A stretch of DNA of 29,892 nucleotides from JADHUC01 sp964617665 (GTDB taxonomy: Bacteria > Planctomycetota > Planctomycetia > Pirellulales > Pirellulaceae): positions 1 to 29,892 of the forward strand of contig CAZUAH010000121.1 of the NCBI GenBank assembly GCA_964617665.1. Reading direction: 5' to 3'. Shown here in pieces: positions 1 to 7,398 of the stretch. The notes beneath the pieces were generated by a model that made no database searches, was not told the DNA's origin, and saw nothing but the letters and a program-made list of their open reading frames with translations. A program made the translations under genes and the position numbers. Within the stretch, counting starts at the first letter, position 1, and each line of letters begins with the position of its first letter.

Positions 1-140
1 ATCACATCCTCCCAGCAACTCGGGTCCTCCGACGCGACCGCAATCAGCGTCATCACGGTGTCGGTATCCAGTGACACGCCGAGGCGATAATCCTCACGGT
101 CCCGAATCACCGCCGCCACGATATCATGATTCTCGGCCAT
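1..140 (-). CDS. Unidentified protein, N-terminal fragment (runs off window)
   Basis: An open frame starts with ATG at 140 and runs off the left edge, giving 46 complete codons without a stop. The visible peptide begins MAENHDIVAAVIRDREDYRL and continues with an acidic, soluble-looking stretch (GVSLDTDTVMTLIAVASEDP). There is no signal peptide or membrane segment, so a cytoplasmic protein is likely. Codon choice (GTG, GCG, CTG, GAC) resembles the other genes here. A purine-rich AAGGGG lies directly against the ATG, which is closer than a normal ribosome-binding site. I do not recognise the family. The gene is transcribed away from the thioredoxin-like gene at 572. Confidence 0.45.
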   Translation of the reverse strand, partial: MAENHDIVAAVIRDREDYRLGVSLDTDTVMTLIAVASEDPSCWEDV

Positions 141-571
141 CCCCTTCGCTCCCCATCGTTCGGTCGTTGCACCCAGCAGGAGTTAGAGCCAATCAACGCC
201 AGTCTCCATCTTGACTTGACGGCGACACGACTGCGATCACGGCGAGCAGACACGCCGAGATAGCAGTGTAGTGCATGTTATCATAGCACTCGGTACTTGC
301 AGTGAGCACGCCCACCCGAGACAATCTGTGGGCGATGTTGTTTTGTGCAACCAGTCTACCCCTAAACCGAGTTGCGGCAAGCGTTCTTACTCCGCGATCG
401 TTTGATAGGTGAACCGAAAGCTGTACTGTTCGTCGATCTCAAACAAGCGTTACTCCGACATCGGTCATCGCTGCCATGCGATCCGAATACCGCGGTTATC
501 TGGCTAGTCGGCGAACGGTTATTGTGACATAGAGATCAGTAGATGAGTCCACCAATCGGAGAACATTAGAT
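141..571. other. Divergent intergenic region
   Basis: This 431 bp gap separates two divergent genes and should hold the promoters of both. I see no convincing coding frame. One imperfect palindrome lies at 270-290: arms AGTGC and GCACT, with an inner ATG/CAT pair and one bulged A. It could be an operator, but nothing else supports that. A GGAG at 558-561 is the ribosome-binding site of the gene starting at 572. Confidence 0.4.
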
Positions 572-1402
572 ATGCGAACTCTACTCCCCGCCCTCGTCGC
601 GCCTTTCACGATTCTGGTAGCCGCAAGCGTCACCGCCGCGGACGATCGGGATGCCGCCACTACTGACCAAGCGGTGGCCGCTTCGGAAGCCGTACAAGCC
701 ACGACAGGTATGACTGCGATGCAGAAGGCGGCCAAGAACGACAAGTACCTTTTTGCGCTCTTTCGCAAGGAAGACGACGACAAAGCCACGTCCATGCGTC
801 AAGTGATGGAAACGGTCATCGAAAAGGTCGGGGATCGAGCCGACGCGGTCGAGGTAGATGTGTCGGCCGCCGCCGAAAAGGAAATCGTCAACCACTTTGA
901 TGTCGCCTACGCTCCACTGCCACTGCTATTGGCCATCGCTCCAAACGGCGCGGTGACGGGAGGCTTTCCAGGTCGAGTGGAATCGAAGGATTTGATGAAC
1001 GCGTTCGCCTCGCCGGGGACCGCAGAATGCTTGAAGGCCATGCAGAATCGAAAGCTGGTTCTGTTGTGTGTCCAAAATGGCAAGACAAAAGCGGCAAAGG
1101 AAGCCATGCAAGGCGTCCGTGAGTTCAAGGCCGACGAACGATTTGCGGAGGGGACGGAAGTCGTGGTGGTCGATCCCACGAACAAAGCGGAGTCGGAGCT
1201 AATGTCCGATTTGGAGATCAACCCGAAAACCAAAGAAGCCGTAACGCTCTTTCTAGCTCCACCCGGTAGGTGCATTGGCCGGTTCCATGGCGCGACCAAT
1301 CTTGACGACCTGGTGACGACTCTGGCATCAGCCATGTCCGGCTGCGGTTCGTGCGGCCCGAGCAGTTGCGGATCGTGCGGCCCCAGCGGCTGCGGGCACT
1401 AG
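572..1402 (+). CDS. Secreted thioredoxin-fold-like protein with CGSC-repeat tail
   Basis: A 276-residue protein with an N-terminal signal peptide (MRTLLPALVAPFTILVAASV, cleavage likely near AAD at 22-24). GGAG at 558-561 lies 10 bp before the ATG. Residues about 45-245 look like two thioredoxin-type halves, with KYLFALFRKEDDD followed by VEVDVSAAAEKEIVNHFDV and a P-rich turn. No CXXC sits at the usual active-site position. The C-terminal 21 residues contain five cysteines in Gly/Ser/Pro, including two CGSC motifs (C258-C261 and C266-C269). This tail is encoded by a 24-bp direct repeat. I infer a periplasmic redox or metal-binding role. The thioredoxin-fold call comes from pattern reading only; the secretion and the Cys-rich tail are clear. 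Confidence 0.6.
   Translation: MRTLLPALVAPFTILVAASVTAADDRDAATTDQAVAASEAVQATTGMTAMQKAAKNDKYLFALFRKEDDDKATSMRQVMETVIEKVGDRADAVEVDVSAAAEKEIVNHFDVAYAPLPLLLAIAPNGAVTGGFPGRVESKDLMNAFASPGTAECLKAMQNRKLVLLCVQNGKTKAAKEAMQGVREFKADERFAEGTEVVVVDPTNKAESELMSDLEINPKTKEAVTLFLAPPGRCIGRFHGATNLDDLVTTLASAMSGCGSCGPSSCGSCGPSGCGH
1343..1399 (+). repeat. 24-bp direct repeat encoding the CGSCGPS(S/G) tail
   Basis: Two full 24-bp units (1343-1366 and 1367-1390) and a 9-bp partial third unit (1391-1399) end the coding sequence just before its TAG. Each full unit encodes an eight-residue CGSCGPS(S/G) block. The units differ at a few positions, so this is an older duplication or one under coding constraint. Confidence 0.8.
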
Positions 1403-1411
1403 TAGATGTAG

Positions 1412-1447
1412 GCCGGCACCAAGGAGCGTCAGCGACGCAGTTCCGGC
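1412..1447. repeat. Nested hairpin element downstream of the thioredoxin-like gene
   Basis: An outer stem GCCGG (1412-1416) pairs with CCGGC (1443-1447). Inside it GCGTC (1426-1430) pairs with GACGC (1434-1438) around an AGC loop. The element starts 10 bp after the stop codon at 1402. No T-run follows, so it is not a textbook intrinsic terminator. From memory, similar GCCGGCACC...TTCCGGC hairpins recur between genes in planctomycete genomes, so a dispersed REP-like element that also ends or protects the transcript is plausible. Confidence 0.5.
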
Positions 1448-1590
1448 ACCCGATTCTTCTCCTCACTACACGCGGCTGTTGTGGTACTTCCACTTCGGCG
1501 CTGGACGCCACGAGGAGCCACCTTGTAGAATGCTCGAAGTGAAAGGTCCATTCGTACTGCTCAATACATTCTCGAAGCAAAGGAAGTGTC

Positions 1591-2763
1591 ATGCATATCC
1601 GTAGCGTCTCGCATCGATCTGGGACGAGGCTTGTTTTGGCAACTTGGATGGGTTTCGTTGCGGGAGAATTGATGTGGGCTCAGGACCTAAATGCCGCAGA
1701 GCAAAAACGACCGAGCGACGCGGCTCAAGCTGAAATCGAATTCCGAGAATACGACGGCTTTGATGGCGAACTGGCCCTGAAATGGGAACCGGTTCGGCAT
1801 GATCCAACTCATGTGTCGTTGACCAAGCACCCGGGCAAACTGACCATTACCACGCAGCGTGGCACCATCCACGGCAACGAGAAGGTGGATGATCTAAGCG
1901 AGGGCACGCAAGCAAAGAACCTCTATCTGATTCGGAACCCGGCGGCAGAAAGTGGCGATTTCGTCATGACGACGCGGATCGAGTCGTTCGCTCCGACCAC
2001 CCACTGGCAACAAGCTGGACTGATGGTCTATGACGACGATGACAACTACGTAAAATGTAGTCTGGAGTGGAATCGGCAAGCGCCATCGCAAGTGGTGCCC
2101 GTTTTCCTTCAAGAGACGAATCAGCAGTCCGACTACTCTTCGGTGACGCCGAAGGAAGGAAGCGAGAGTCACTGGCTCCGCGTGACGAAGCGGGGCAAGC
2201 TCTACGAGTTTGCCTACAGCACCGACGGGGACAGCTACACCGTCGTCGGAGAGAAGGTCTGGGGCAACGGCGCTCCAAAACGCGTTGGGGTCTATGCCAA
2301 GAACGGTGGTAATCCTCTCGCTGCGGACATCGACGCCCAGTTCGACTTCTTCGAGATCCGTTCATTGACCAAGGACGAGAGGAACGATCCACGCCACCTG
2401 GATCGACAGAGTCTCCAAGGTGTCTGGGAAGTCGCCTCGTTCCAAAGCAGCGGCAAATCGGTCGATGAAGCCCCGCTTTCTCAGTTCGCCTTCGACCACG
2501 ACCAACTGACCATCAAGGAAAAGACCCGGACTCTAGTGACCGAATACACGCTGGACGTCGCGGAGAAACCGAAACAGTTGGTCATATCGACCCTCGGCGC
2601 CCAGCAGGGGCAGCCGGTCCGGGCGATCTATTCTCTGACAGGAGACACTCTGAAGATCTGTCTCGACCCGCGCCCCGGCGCGGCTGCCCCAGTGGACTTG
2701 GAAACCAAACAAGGCGACGGCCGCATGTTGATCACCCTGCATCGTACGAAGGAGAACGACTGA
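1591..2763 (+). CDS. Secreted DUF1349 (concanavalin-like) plus TIGR03067 protein
   Basis: A 390-residue protein. AAGGAAG ends a few bases before the ATG and acts as ribosome-binding site. The N-terminus is a probable signal sequence (RLVLATWMGFVAGELMWAQ, cut near residue 31). Residues about 55-255 match the DUF1349 jelly roll found at the end of some family 43 glycosidases, with HWQQAGLMVYDDDDNYVKCS and later FEIRSLT as typical strands. Residues about 273-388 match TIGR03067, a domain best known from planctomycetes, with LQGVWEVASFQSSGK at the start and YSLTGDTLKICLD near the end. I infer a sugar-binding exported protein. No catalytic residues are evident. It follows the thioredoxin-like gene at 188 bp, with a hairpin element between, so shared transcription is uncertain. 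Confidence 0.75.
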   Translation: MHIRSVSHRSGTRLVLATWMGFVAGELMWAQDLNAAEQKRPSDAAQAEIEFREYDGFDGELALKWEPVRHDPTHVSLTKHPGKLTITTQRGTIHGNEKVDDLSEGTQAKNLYLIRNPAAESGDFVMTTRIESFAPTTHWQQAGLMVYDDDDNYVKCSLEWNRQAPSQVVPVFLQETNQQSDYSSVTPKEGSESHWLRVTKRGKLYEFAYSTDGDSYTVVGEKVWGNGAPKRVGVYAKNGGNPLAADIDAQFDFFEIRSLTKDERNDPRHLDRQSLQGVWEVASFQSSGKSVDEAPLSQFAFDHDQLTIKEKTRTLVTEYTLDVAEKPKQLVISTLGAQQGQPVRAIYSLTGDTLKICLDPRPGAAAPVDLETKQGDGRMLITLHRTKEND

Positions 2764-2856
2764 TCGCTTCGCCAACCAGGGACTATGGGGCATGCGGTGA
2801 GAGTCTTCGTCGCCGTTTCCAGAACCTTGATGCAGTTCCCTGTCCGTGTTCGGCGC

Positions 2857-2917
2857 CAACGCGCTCGTCGCGTTGATGCATTTGGGAGCGGCTGAGAGCC
2901 GCGCAGCGCGTTTGCGC
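2857..2917. terminator. Cluster of three GC-rich hairpins between convergent genes
   Basis: Three perfect stem-loops follow one another. They are CAACGCG/CGCGTTG (2857-2863 and 2869-2875), GCGGCT/AGCCGC (2888-2893 and 2897-2902, loop GAG) and GCGC/GCGC (2906-2909 and 2914-2917). They lie between the convergent stops at 2763 and 2921. The place suits a bidirectional terminator, but no T-tract is present on either strand, so termination is inferred from position and structure only. Confidence 0.4.
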
Positions 2918-2920
2918 GAT

Positions 2921-3166
2921 CTACGCAGGCCGAGACACTACGTCGATATTGTTGACGACTCGTGCCACACCAGCCACGCCTCGTGCCGCTTCCTGCGCGA
3001 CCTGCTTTTCGTAGAAACTCTTCGACTGCCCGCGCAAGAGTAGGACGCCACCGTGGTAGTCACACGATACATCGAAGACCGGGTTGTGCAGTCTTCTTTG
3101 CAGCCGACTTTGTACTTCTTGCACAACGTTAAGTGATTTCTCACGACAATAAGATCCAAACGACAT
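2921..3166 (-). CDS. BON-domain protein
   Basis: An 81-residue protein that is essentially one BON domain. It has a helix with LNVVQEVQSRLQ, then strands FDVSCDYHGGVLLLRGQSKS, then the helix and strand KQVAQEAARGVAGVARVVNNIDVV. The GV..V.N.I.V ending is diagnostic. BON domains bind lipid or other hydrophobic ligands and occur in osmotic-stress periplasmic proteins such as OsmY. This copy has no signal peptide, so it may be cytoplasmic or use another route. The start at 3166 is chosen because GGAGG lies about 7 bp upstream. A competing frame beginning at 3180 has no domain match. It faces the DUF1349 gene tail to tail. Confidence 0.8.
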   Translation of the reverse strand: MSFGSYCREKSLNVVQEVQSRLQRRLHNPVFDVSCDYHGGVLLLRGQSKSFYEKQVAQEAARGVAGVARVVNNIDVVSRPA

Positions 3167-3574
3167 GATCTCGCCTCCATGTGTTTTGTGCGATATGGTC
3201 CGGCAAAACGGCTAAATCACCCTTCGCCAAAGTGAACTTCTCTTGCCAGCATGAGGCCGGCTGATGTGAATGTTCAACCGTGCAAATGCAACTACCATGC
3301 CAGTCGCGAAGTGGCCAGCCGCCACAACGACGGACTTCGTTGATAAATATCGACTTATAGATTCTCGCAGCGGAGTTACGTCCTCTAGCCATGCCTTATC
3401 CCCAAGCCGCATGCCCAATTCTTGGGCAAAATCTGACCGCGACGCAACAAGTCGGTATCATGTTATGAACCAGTAGACTGACTCGCGGGAAGATCTCGCG
3501 GTACGATGGGGACGGCGTGTTGCGCGAGCGCCCTCGGTTCACGTGGGGCACTAGAGACTGCGGAGGCGTTAAGC
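3167..3574. other. Divergent intergenic region with 7-bp palindrome
   Basis: This 408 bp gap lies between the divergent BON and propeller genes, and no frame in it looks coding. It contains a perfect inverted repeat, TGCCCAA (3412-3418) and TTGGGCA (3422-3428), with a 3-bp spacer. Symmetric sites of this size are typical of dimeric repressors or small hairpins. No recognisable promoter hexamers stand out. GGAGG at 3562-3566 is the ribosome-binding site for the gene at 3575. Confidence 0.4.
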
Positions 3575-4906
3575 ATGGCGACGCGAACGCTGCTTTCAGG
3601 TGTATGTGCCACCCTCTTAGCGCTCGTAGCAGCGGCGGAAGATGCTCGTGGTGGCGACGTAGCACAATACTGGCCGCAATGGCGCGGACCGTCGGGAACA
3701 GGCGTCGCCGCGCGCGCAAAACCGCCTGTGGTATGGAGCGAAAGCAAGAACATCCGCTGGAAGATCGCGATTCCGGGACTCGGGCATTCGACGCCGATCG
3801 TTTGGGATGATCGCATTTTCGTCACAGCAGCCGTACCCTATGGTGACGCCCTGGAGCCTCGACACAGCAAAGCTCCCGGTGCGCATGACAATCTGCCGAT
3901 TACACATCACCACGAGTTTGTGGTCCTCGCCATCAGCCGCAAACAAGGCAAGATCCTCTGGCAACGTACTGTACGCAACGAACTCCCACACGAGGGTGCG
4001 CATTACACGGGAAGTCTCGCGTCCAACTCGCCGGCCACCGACGGCGAGCATCTGTTTGCCTTCTTCGGCTCATACGGGCTGTATTGTCTTGACTTGGATG
4101 GCGAGTTGCAGTGGGAGAAAGACCTTGGCAAGATGCAGATCAAGCACGGGCACGGCGAGGGCACATCGCCCGTGCTGTACGACAATACGCTGATCATCAA
4201 CTGGGATCACGAAGGACAGTCGTTCGTGGCGGCGCTGGACAAACGAACCGGCAAACAGCGTTGGAGAACCGAGCGTGAAGAAGTCACCTCGTGGGCGACG
4301 CCAATTGTCGTGGAAGTGGACGGCAAGCCGCAGATTATTATCAGCGGTACGAATCGCGTACGAGGGTACGACCTCGCGACAGGGAACGTTATCTGGGAAT
4401 GCGGCGGACTGTCGGCAAACATCGCGGCATCGCCGGTGGCGGGCGACGGGATGGCGTACGTCGGCAGCAGCTATGACAAGCAGGCTATGTTGGCGATACG
4501 GCTGGACGGCGCCAAAGGCGATATAGCCAGTACGGAGCATGTTGTGTGGAGTCGCATGCGACGAACGCCTTATGTTCCGTCGCCTTTGCTCTACGGAGAC
4601 TCGCTGTATTTCCTTCGCCACTACGAGGGGATCCTCTCACGCGTGAACGCGAAGACCGGCGAGGAATCGCACGGCCCATTTCGGCTCGGTGGCATCCGCA
4701 ACATCTACAGTTCCCCGGTCGGTGCGGCCGACCGCGTTTACATTACCGATCGTGACGGCGCAACCGTGGTGATCAGTCACGATCCCAATCCCAGGATGCT
4801 GGCAGTAAACCGGCTGAACGACACCTTCAGCGCCTCGGCCGCTATCGTAGACCGCGAGTTGATTCTTCGAGGGCAGCAATATCTCTACTGCATCGCGGAA
4901 GAGTAA
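3575..4906 (+). CDS. Exported PQQ-like beta-propeller protein
   Basis: A 443-residue protein. Opening WPQWRGPSGTG is the hallmark of planctomycete PQQ-like (WD-type) propellers of the outer-membrane-assembly BamB fold. Blade motifs follow, such as LYCLDLDGELQWEKDLG, VAALDKRTGKQRWRT and VRGYDLATGNVIWECGG. The frame is open from 3506, but the ATG at 3575 is preferred. It has GGAGG 8-9 bp upstream and gives a proper signal peptide (RTLLSGVCATLLALVAAAE). The catalytic residues of quinoprotein alcohol dehydrogenases are not evident, so binding of PQQ is not implied. Relatives are thought to act outside the cytoplasm as scaffolds or in sugar handling. Its role here is unknown. Confidence 0.8.
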   Translation: MATRTLLSGVCATLLALVAAAEDARGGDVAQYWPQWRGPSGTGVAARAKPPVVWSESKNIRWKIAIPGLGHSTPIVWDDRIFVTAAVPYGDALEPRHSKAPGAHDNLPITHHHEFVVLAISRKQGKILWQRTVRNELPHEGAHYTGSLASNSPATDGEHLFAFFGSYGLYCLDLDGELQWEKDLGKMQIKHGHGEGTSPVLYDNTLIINWDHEGQSFVAALDKRTGKQRWRTEREEVTSWATPIVVEVDGKPQIIISGTNRVRGYDLATGNVIWECGGLSANIAASPVAGDGMAYVGSSYDKQAMLAIRLDGAKGDIASTEHVVWSRMRRTPYVPSPLLYGDSLYFLRHYEGILSRVNAKTGEESHGPFRLGGIRNIYSSPVGAADRVYITDRDGATVVISHDPNPRMLAVNRLNDTFSASAAIVDRELILRGQQYLYCIAEE

Positions 4907-5273
4907 GAGATCCTCCCAGGTCACCGCCACATCGCGTTCTACTTCGCAAATGTACCGCTGCAACTTGTCACCGCAGAACCGTTCACTGTTACGATCGTCT
5001 ATACTTATATGCGCTCAAAACACGGGCAGAAACAAAGCTCTGTTCGAACAAATCGTACGCCTACCGCAGAAGGCAAGAAATGTGGCGGAACGATGAGTTG
5101 TCCCCATGGCCAAGCGAACTGTGACGTCGTTGTTGCACATTCGTTACCTACTGGTGCACGATTTGTGCGATAATCGACGGAGAGGCGAAGGCGGTTCTAC
5201 TAGAGGTAGAACGGTGATTCTGTCTTTGGGCACCCCCTTTCTTGTGGATTGATGTGAACTGGAGAGCGAGACG
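4907..5273. other. Intergenic region with inverted repeat upstream of the LamG-like gene
   Basis: This 367 bp stretch lies between two plus-strand genes and contains no credible frame. A perfect inverted repeat, GTTCTAC (5194-5200) and GTAGAAC (5206-5212) with a 5-bp loop, lies about 60 bp before the start codon at 5274. It is well placed for an operator or leader hairpin. GGAG near 5262 is the ribosome-binding site. Confidence 0.4.
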
Positions 5274-7289
5274 ATGCACCAGCAACAACTCCATAGCAGC
5301 ATTGTGATGAACTTCGCGGTAGCCATTGCGCTTGTCGCTGGCACCTCATTGGGGTCTCATGCGGGGGAGGGCGAAATCCTGATTTGCCCGATGATGCACG
5401 CAAAGCAGATGCCCACGGGCTTTGAAGTCGAAGCGATGAAATTCACTGGCCCGGCAGGAGACGGGCGCCGTGGCTCTGCTGGATTTGTCGTGCAGACAGA
5501 GAAACTGATCAAAGGTCCCGGGACGCGGTTCACGTTCGTCTTTCAACGAGATGGGTCAGGGTACGGTTTTCAGGTGATCCATCCGTTCGGATCGGGACAC
5601 GTACTGATAACCGTTTACTCTGGCGTGACGATCCACCGCGGCGAATCTTGGGGCGACATCGGCTGGGGTAATCCCCGCACCAGTGACAAAGTGGAGATGA
5701 CGGAGGATGCACGCGAGATCCTGCCACTAGAGTCAGGTACCCCGCACCAGGTTGTGAGCCAGCTTTCGGATTCGGGTGACTATCGGCTATGGATCGACGA
5801 CAAACTGATCTGCCTACATGCGATCAGGGAAGCCGCGTCTTTAGCATTGGAGGTACCAGAAGATCGACGTGTCTCCGGCGGATCGAGTTGGGACCGCACT
5901 CCATTTGCCGGCGAGGATTTCGAGCCCAAGCTGAAACCGGGCCATGCCGGTCTGATCCTTGGCCCCATGGACGGATCGGGCCCAAGGCAGTGCTTCCGGC
6001 AGATCACCTTGTCACCAGTACCGGCTGACGACGACGCGGCCAAGCCAAAACACGCATCAGGGAAATCGGGAAAGCACTTCCAGCCACTGTTCGAATGCAT
6101 CGACAACGCACGCGAATTCGGCCAACTGAAACGAGCGAGCGCCGCTGGGGGCTCCGGCGGCGGGTCGTTCGAGGTCCTTCCGGTCAAACCGTCCGTGCTG
6201 GTCGGATTCGAGTACACGACATCAACACTCTACGGCGGTCATCTGACTATCAAATCGCTAAGGCCGATCTTTCGTACGCGCGATGGCGAGTCCGTTGGCG
6301 AGTGGCACGGCGTCCCTCACGGAAAAGCCCAACGTATCAAGGCAAAGAACGGCTACGTTGTTGCAGGGATCGCCGCCAAAACGGGTCACCGCGTCGATGG
6401 CATGCGTCTGATCTGCATGCGAGTCGAGCACGGGCGGTTGAACTCGGAAGACGCCTACCAGTCCGAATGGGTCGGCGGACGCGGCGGCGGGGCGGAAATG
6501 ACATACACGGCCAACGGCTGCCCGATCGTCGGTGTATACGGCCGCCAAGGCGACGATTTGGACGCCATCGGATTCATCCAGGTCGAACCCAGAATCGTCG
6601 CTCACTGGCGGTTTCAAGAAGGCGCTGTTGGCGGGACATCGAAGTCGATCAAGGACAGTTCCGGCAATGATCGGCATGGGCGAGCGATAGGCGGACCGAA
6701 GTATTGCCTGGTGGAATTGCCCGAAAGCAACTTGGCCCTGAGATTCGACGGTGGGGATGACCGTGTATTCATACCCGACGACGACCTTTTTCACTTGACC
6801 GAGAGCTTCACGATCGAGGCGTACATCCAGATCGACCGATATGCGAGGGAAACCGTGGGTATGAGTCACATAGTCTTTCGCGGTGACAATCGCCTTGGCC
6901 TTGATCCCTGGTACTTGGCCATCACAGCGAGCGGTCAATTGAAATTCCTGGTGGCCGACGCACAGAACAGAGCATCGGTCATCCTTTCACCCAAACCGCT
7001 TCCCTTAGGCCAGTTGCTGCACGTGGCCGCCACGTTGGACCATAGAACCGGCTGCCAAGCCCTGTTCGTCAATGGCGAACGCGTCGCCACCATCGAATCA
7101 AAGATCTGCGTCTTCGGACCGCTTGGAGGACGCTGGCCCGGCGTTGGAATCGGCAATCGACAGACGCACAGCAGACAAGCATTCCGCGGCTTGATCGACG
7201 AAGTTCGCATCACGGCCGAAGCATTGAATCCCGCTCAGTTCTTGGCCCCACCAACAACGGCGGACGCTGTGAGTATCGATCGCTCGTAG
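5274..7289 (+). CDS. Exported three-part protein with C-terminal LamG-like domain
   Basis: A 671-residue protein with a signal peptide (MNFAVAIALVAGTSLGSHAG, from residue 12). The start at 5274 is supported by GGAG about 9 bp upstream. Residues about 35-260 form a beta-rich region with RLWIDDKLICLHAI and GHAGLILGPMDGSGPRQCF, resembling the concanavalin-like fold of DUF1080-type proteins. Residues about 295-435 form a second beta module (VLVGFEYTTSTLYGGHLTIK, then GYVVAGIAAKTGHRVDGM). Its pattern recalls jacalin-like beta-prism lectins, but I cannot assign it firmly. Residues about 440-655 are a LamG / concanavalin A-like domain, shown by AHWRFQEG, LALRFDGGDDRVFIP, SFTIEAYIQI and FRGLIDEVRITAEALN. 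I infer a secreted multivalent carbohydrate-binding protein. No catalytic residues are recognised. Confidence 0.65.
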   Translation: MHQQQLHSSIVMNFAVAIALVAGTSLGSHAGEGEILICPMMHAKQMPTGFEVEAMKFTGPAGDGRRGSAGFVVQTEKLIKGPGTRFTFVFQRDGSGYGFQVIHPFGSGHVLITVYSGVTIHRGESWGDIGWGNPRTSDKVEMTEDAREILPLESGTPHQVVSQLSDSGDYRLWIDDKLICLHAIREAASLALEVPEDRRVSGGSSWDRTPFAGEDFEPKLKPGHAGLILGPMDGSGPRQCFRQITLSPVPADDDAAKPKHASGKSGKHFQPLFECIDNAREFGQLKRASAAGGSGGGSFEVLPVKPSVLVGFEYTTSTLYGGHLTIKSLRPIFRTRDGESVGEWHGVPHGKAQRIKAKNGYVVAGIAAKTGHRVDGMRLICMRVEHGRLNSEDAYQSEWVGGRGGGAEMTYTANGCPIVGVYGRQGDDLDAIGFIQVEPRIVAHWRFQEGAVGGTSKSIKDSSGNDRHGRAIGGPKYCLVELPESNLALRFDGGDDRVFIPDDDLFHLTESFTIEAYIQIDRYARETVGMSHIVFRGDNRLGLDPWYLAITASGQLKFLVADAQNRASVILSPKPLPLGQLLHVAATLDHRTGCQALFVNGERVATIESKICVFGPLGGRWPGVGIGNRQTHSRQAFRGLIDEVRITAEALNPAQFLAPPTTADAVSIDRS

Positions 7290-7398
7290 TAGCGAGTTGT
7301 TGTGACCCTAGTGCGAGTCGCACGTACGTTTGGGGTCTCCGGCGCTGCGATTCATGGCCTAAACGGCGAAGGCCCCCTACAGTTGCGCCACACGCGCT
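7290..7398. terminator. Possible weak bidirectional terminator between convergent genes
   Basis: The 109 bp gap between the convergent stops holds two small symmetric sequences: GTGCGA/TCGCAC around one G (7311-7323) and GGCCT/AGGCC (7356-7360 and 7370-7374). Neither is followed by a T-run. Their position suits transcription termination, but the structural evidence is modest. Confidence 0.25.

Noticed and set aside
3506..3574. Longer N-terminus for the propeller protein
   Set aside because: The added 23 residues precede a signal peptide and would bury it, and the internal ATG at 3575 has a good ribosome-binding site.
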